Below, in pieces: positions 62,707 through 64,000 of a stretch of DNA of 64,000 bases. The first letter of the stretch is position 1, and each line of letters starts with the position of its first letter. The stretch covers positions 62,001 through 126,000 of the forward strand of contig NZ_PYAK01000002.1 in assembly GCF_003264365.1 (NCBI RefSeq), given 5' to 3'. Origin of the DNA: Micromonospora noduli. GTDB taxonomy: Bacteria > Actinomycetota > Actinomycetes > Mycobacteriales > Micromonosporaceae. The notes beneath the pieces are model-generated. The model made no database searches. It saw only the letters and a list, made by a program, of their open reading frames with translations, and was not told the DNA's origin. Made by a program: the position numbers and the translations under genes.

Positions 62707-64000
62707 ATGACGGTGGACAACATTACCGAAAACGGTCAAGAGGGTATTGACCGAAGCCGGCTGGAGGCCTGCCTCAGCGTCTTCGAGGCGTTGGAGGCGC
62801 TGCCCTCCGACCACCCCGACGTGGTGCAGGTGCAGCGGGCCACCGCCCGGCTCTACAAGGTGATCAAGCAGCGGCGGCGGGAGGAGCGGCGGGACGCCAT
62901 CCTCGCCGCCGACCGCGCGGTGACGGAGGCCACCGCCACCGGCGCTCCGGGGCGGATCGACGACGAGACACAGGGCATTCCGCTCGCGTCCTCCGTCGCG
63001 GGCGAGACGGCCGGCTTCCTGCACAACCCGCGCGGCTGCTACGTCTGCAAGCAGCGCTACCGCGAGGTGGACGCCTTCTACCACCAGCTCTGCCCGTCCT
63101 GCGCCGCCCTGAACCGGGAGCGCCGCGACGCCCGCACCGACCTGACCGGCCGGCGTGCGCTGCTCACCGGCGGCCGGGCCAAGATCGGCATGTACATCGC
63201 GCTGCGGCTGCTGCGCGACGGCGCGCACACGACGGTGACGACCCGGTTCCCGCACGACGCGGTCCGCCGCTTCGCCGCGATGCCCGACAGCGCGGACTGG
63301 CTGCACCGTCTGCGCATCGTCGGGATCGACCTACGCGACCCCGCCCAGGTGATCGCGCTCGCCGACGACGTCAGCAGCCAGGGCCCCCTCGACATCCTGA
63401 TCAACAACGCGGCGCAGACCGTCCGCCGGTCCCCCGGGGCGTACGCGCAGCTCATCGCCGCCGAGGCCGCGGCCCTGCCGGACGGCCCGCTGCCGGAGCT
63501 GATCACGTTCGCCAAGCCGGACGGGCAGGGCGGCCCGGTGGGCAGCCTGACCGCCGGGCCACAGTCGACAGCGCTCACCCCGCACGCGCTCACCGCGCTG
63601 GCACTGACCAGCGGATCGGCCTCGCCGGAACGGATCGCGGCGTCCACGGCCATCGACGCCGGAGGTCTCGTGCCCGACCTCGACTCGGTCAACAGCTGGG
63701 TCCAGCGGGTCCAGGAGGTGGACCCGGTCGAGCTGCTCGAAGTGCAGCTGTGCAACGTCACCGCGCCGTTCGTGCTGGTCAGCCGGTTGCGTCCGGTGAT
63801 GGCCGCCGCGTCGGCCCGCCGCAAGTACGTGGTGAACGTGTCGGCGATGGAGGGCCAGTTCGGTCGCGGTTACAAGGGGCCGGGGCACCCGCACACCAAC
63901 ATGGCCAAGGCGGCGCTGAACATGCTGACCCGCACCAGCGCCGAGGAGATGTTGACCGACGGCATCCTGATGACCAGCGTCGACACCGGCTGGATCACCG
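62707..64000 (+). CDS. Short-chain dehydrogenase-like protein with N-terminal Cys4 motif (partial, 3' end outside window)
   Basis: 431 codons visible. An N-terminal helical region (about 15-60) is followed by a zinc-knuckle-like CYVC ... CPSC (C111, C114, C129, C132). A Rossmann domain starts near 150 (RRALLTGGRAKIGMYIALRL) with ILINNAAQTVRR. A long insert separates it from VVNVSAMEG and HPHTNMAKAALNML, where YxxxK should be but reads TxxxK. NAD(P) binding is likely; normal SDR catalysis is doubtful. Weak Shine-Dalgarno. It is 131 bp after the siderophore operon; this gap holds three loose copies of a CCGCGAGGYGCR-type repeat (62580-62640) and no clear terminator. Confidence 0.8.
   Translation, partial: MTVDNITENGQEGIDRSRLEACLSVFEALEALPSDHPDVVQVQRATARLYKVIKQRRREERRDAILAADRAVTEATATGAPGRIDDETQGIPLASSVAGETAGFLHNPRGCYVCKQRYREVDAFYHQLCPSCAALNRERRDARTDLTGRRALLTGGRAKIGMYIALRLLRDGAHTTVTTRFPHDAVRRFAAMPDSADWLHRLRIVGIDLRDPAQVIALADDVSSQGPLDILINNAAQTVRRSPGAYAQLIAAEAAALPDGPLPELITFAKPDGQGGPVGSLTAGPQSTALTPHALTALALTSGSASPERIAASTAIDAGGLVPDLDSVNSWVQRVQEVDPVELLEVQLCNVTAPFVLVSRLRPVMAAASARRKYVVNVSAMEGQFGRGYKGPGHPHTNMAKAALNMLTRTSAEEMLTDGILMTSVDTGWIT

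Overview
The window is about 71% GC actinobacterial chromosome. The gene content (mosaic secreted glycoside hydrolases, GTG/TTG starts, ATGA/GTGA start-stop overlaps, a conservon-type kinase/roadblock pair, an AfsR/SARP regulator, probable leaderless promoters) suggests a filamentous soil actinomycete. Micromonosporaceae (Micromonospora-like) is my best guess, but it is an inference from style, not from a marker gene. No rRNA, tRNA, CRISPR array, insertion sequence or phage gene was recognised.

Layout. 1-2.05 kb: start of a class Ia ribonucleotide reductase gene (nrdA, running off the left edge) behind a cobalamin riboswitch and two NrdR-like boxes. 2.36-9.83 kb: an L-fucose catabolic locus with fuconate dehydratase, a FadR-type GntR regulator, an aldo/keto reductase, a sugar ABC transporter and a fuconolactonase, plus a strong promoter and three palindromic operator candidates. 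10.0-11.7 kb: a second, compact cobalamin riboswitch ahead of the cobalt transporter cbtBA and a histidine phosphatase. 11.8-14.1 kb: an MFS exporter divergent from its TetR regulator, with three copies of one operator between them. 14.2-22.6 kb: secreted polysaccharide enzymes (1871-residue GH92 mannosidase, GH19 chitinase, CE4 deacetylase). 22.7-23.7 kb: an acetamidase/formamidase.

23.8-33.9 kb is the most accessory-looking part. An AT-richer patch carries an orphan 111-residue protein, a bacterial MATCAP/DUF1704 metallopeptidase and a membrane-anchored beta-helix-like protein. A WGR/beta-propeller protein follows, then a tightly overlapped three-gene operon: a DUF559-type nuclease, a winged-helix-like linker protein, and a 1082-residue protein joining an AAA/ORC-type ATPase to a HerA/DUF87-type translocase. 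This triad is the best candidate in the window for an undescribed defence or DNA-processing system.

33.9-42.4 kb: an ABM monooxygenase, PdxY, a secreted trypsin, a LacI regulator divergent from a secreted GH2+CBM42 enzyme, a cytochrome P450 and an XRE regulator. 42.5-51.0 kb: an apparent operon in which a conservon-like sensor kinase and roadblock protein are followed by a complete branched-chain-amino-acid-type ABC transporter and a methyltransferase. 51.1-57.6 kb: a relic gene start with an intact operator, an unrecognised conserved-looking protein, and a DrrAB-type exporter convergent with a SARP/NB-ARC regulator and preceded by five helically phased heptamers. 57.65-62.6 kb: a siderophore uptake operon under an IdeR/DmdR iron box. 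The right edge cuts an unusual short-chain dehydrogenase with an N-terminal Cys4 motif.

Links between genes: the two B12 riboswitches tie cobalt import and B12-independent deoxynucleotide synthesis to the same ligand; the fucose locus supplies transport and the first three oxidative steps to 2-keto-3-deoxy-L-fuconate; the siderophore operon supplies binding protein, fused permease, ATPase and ferric reductase.
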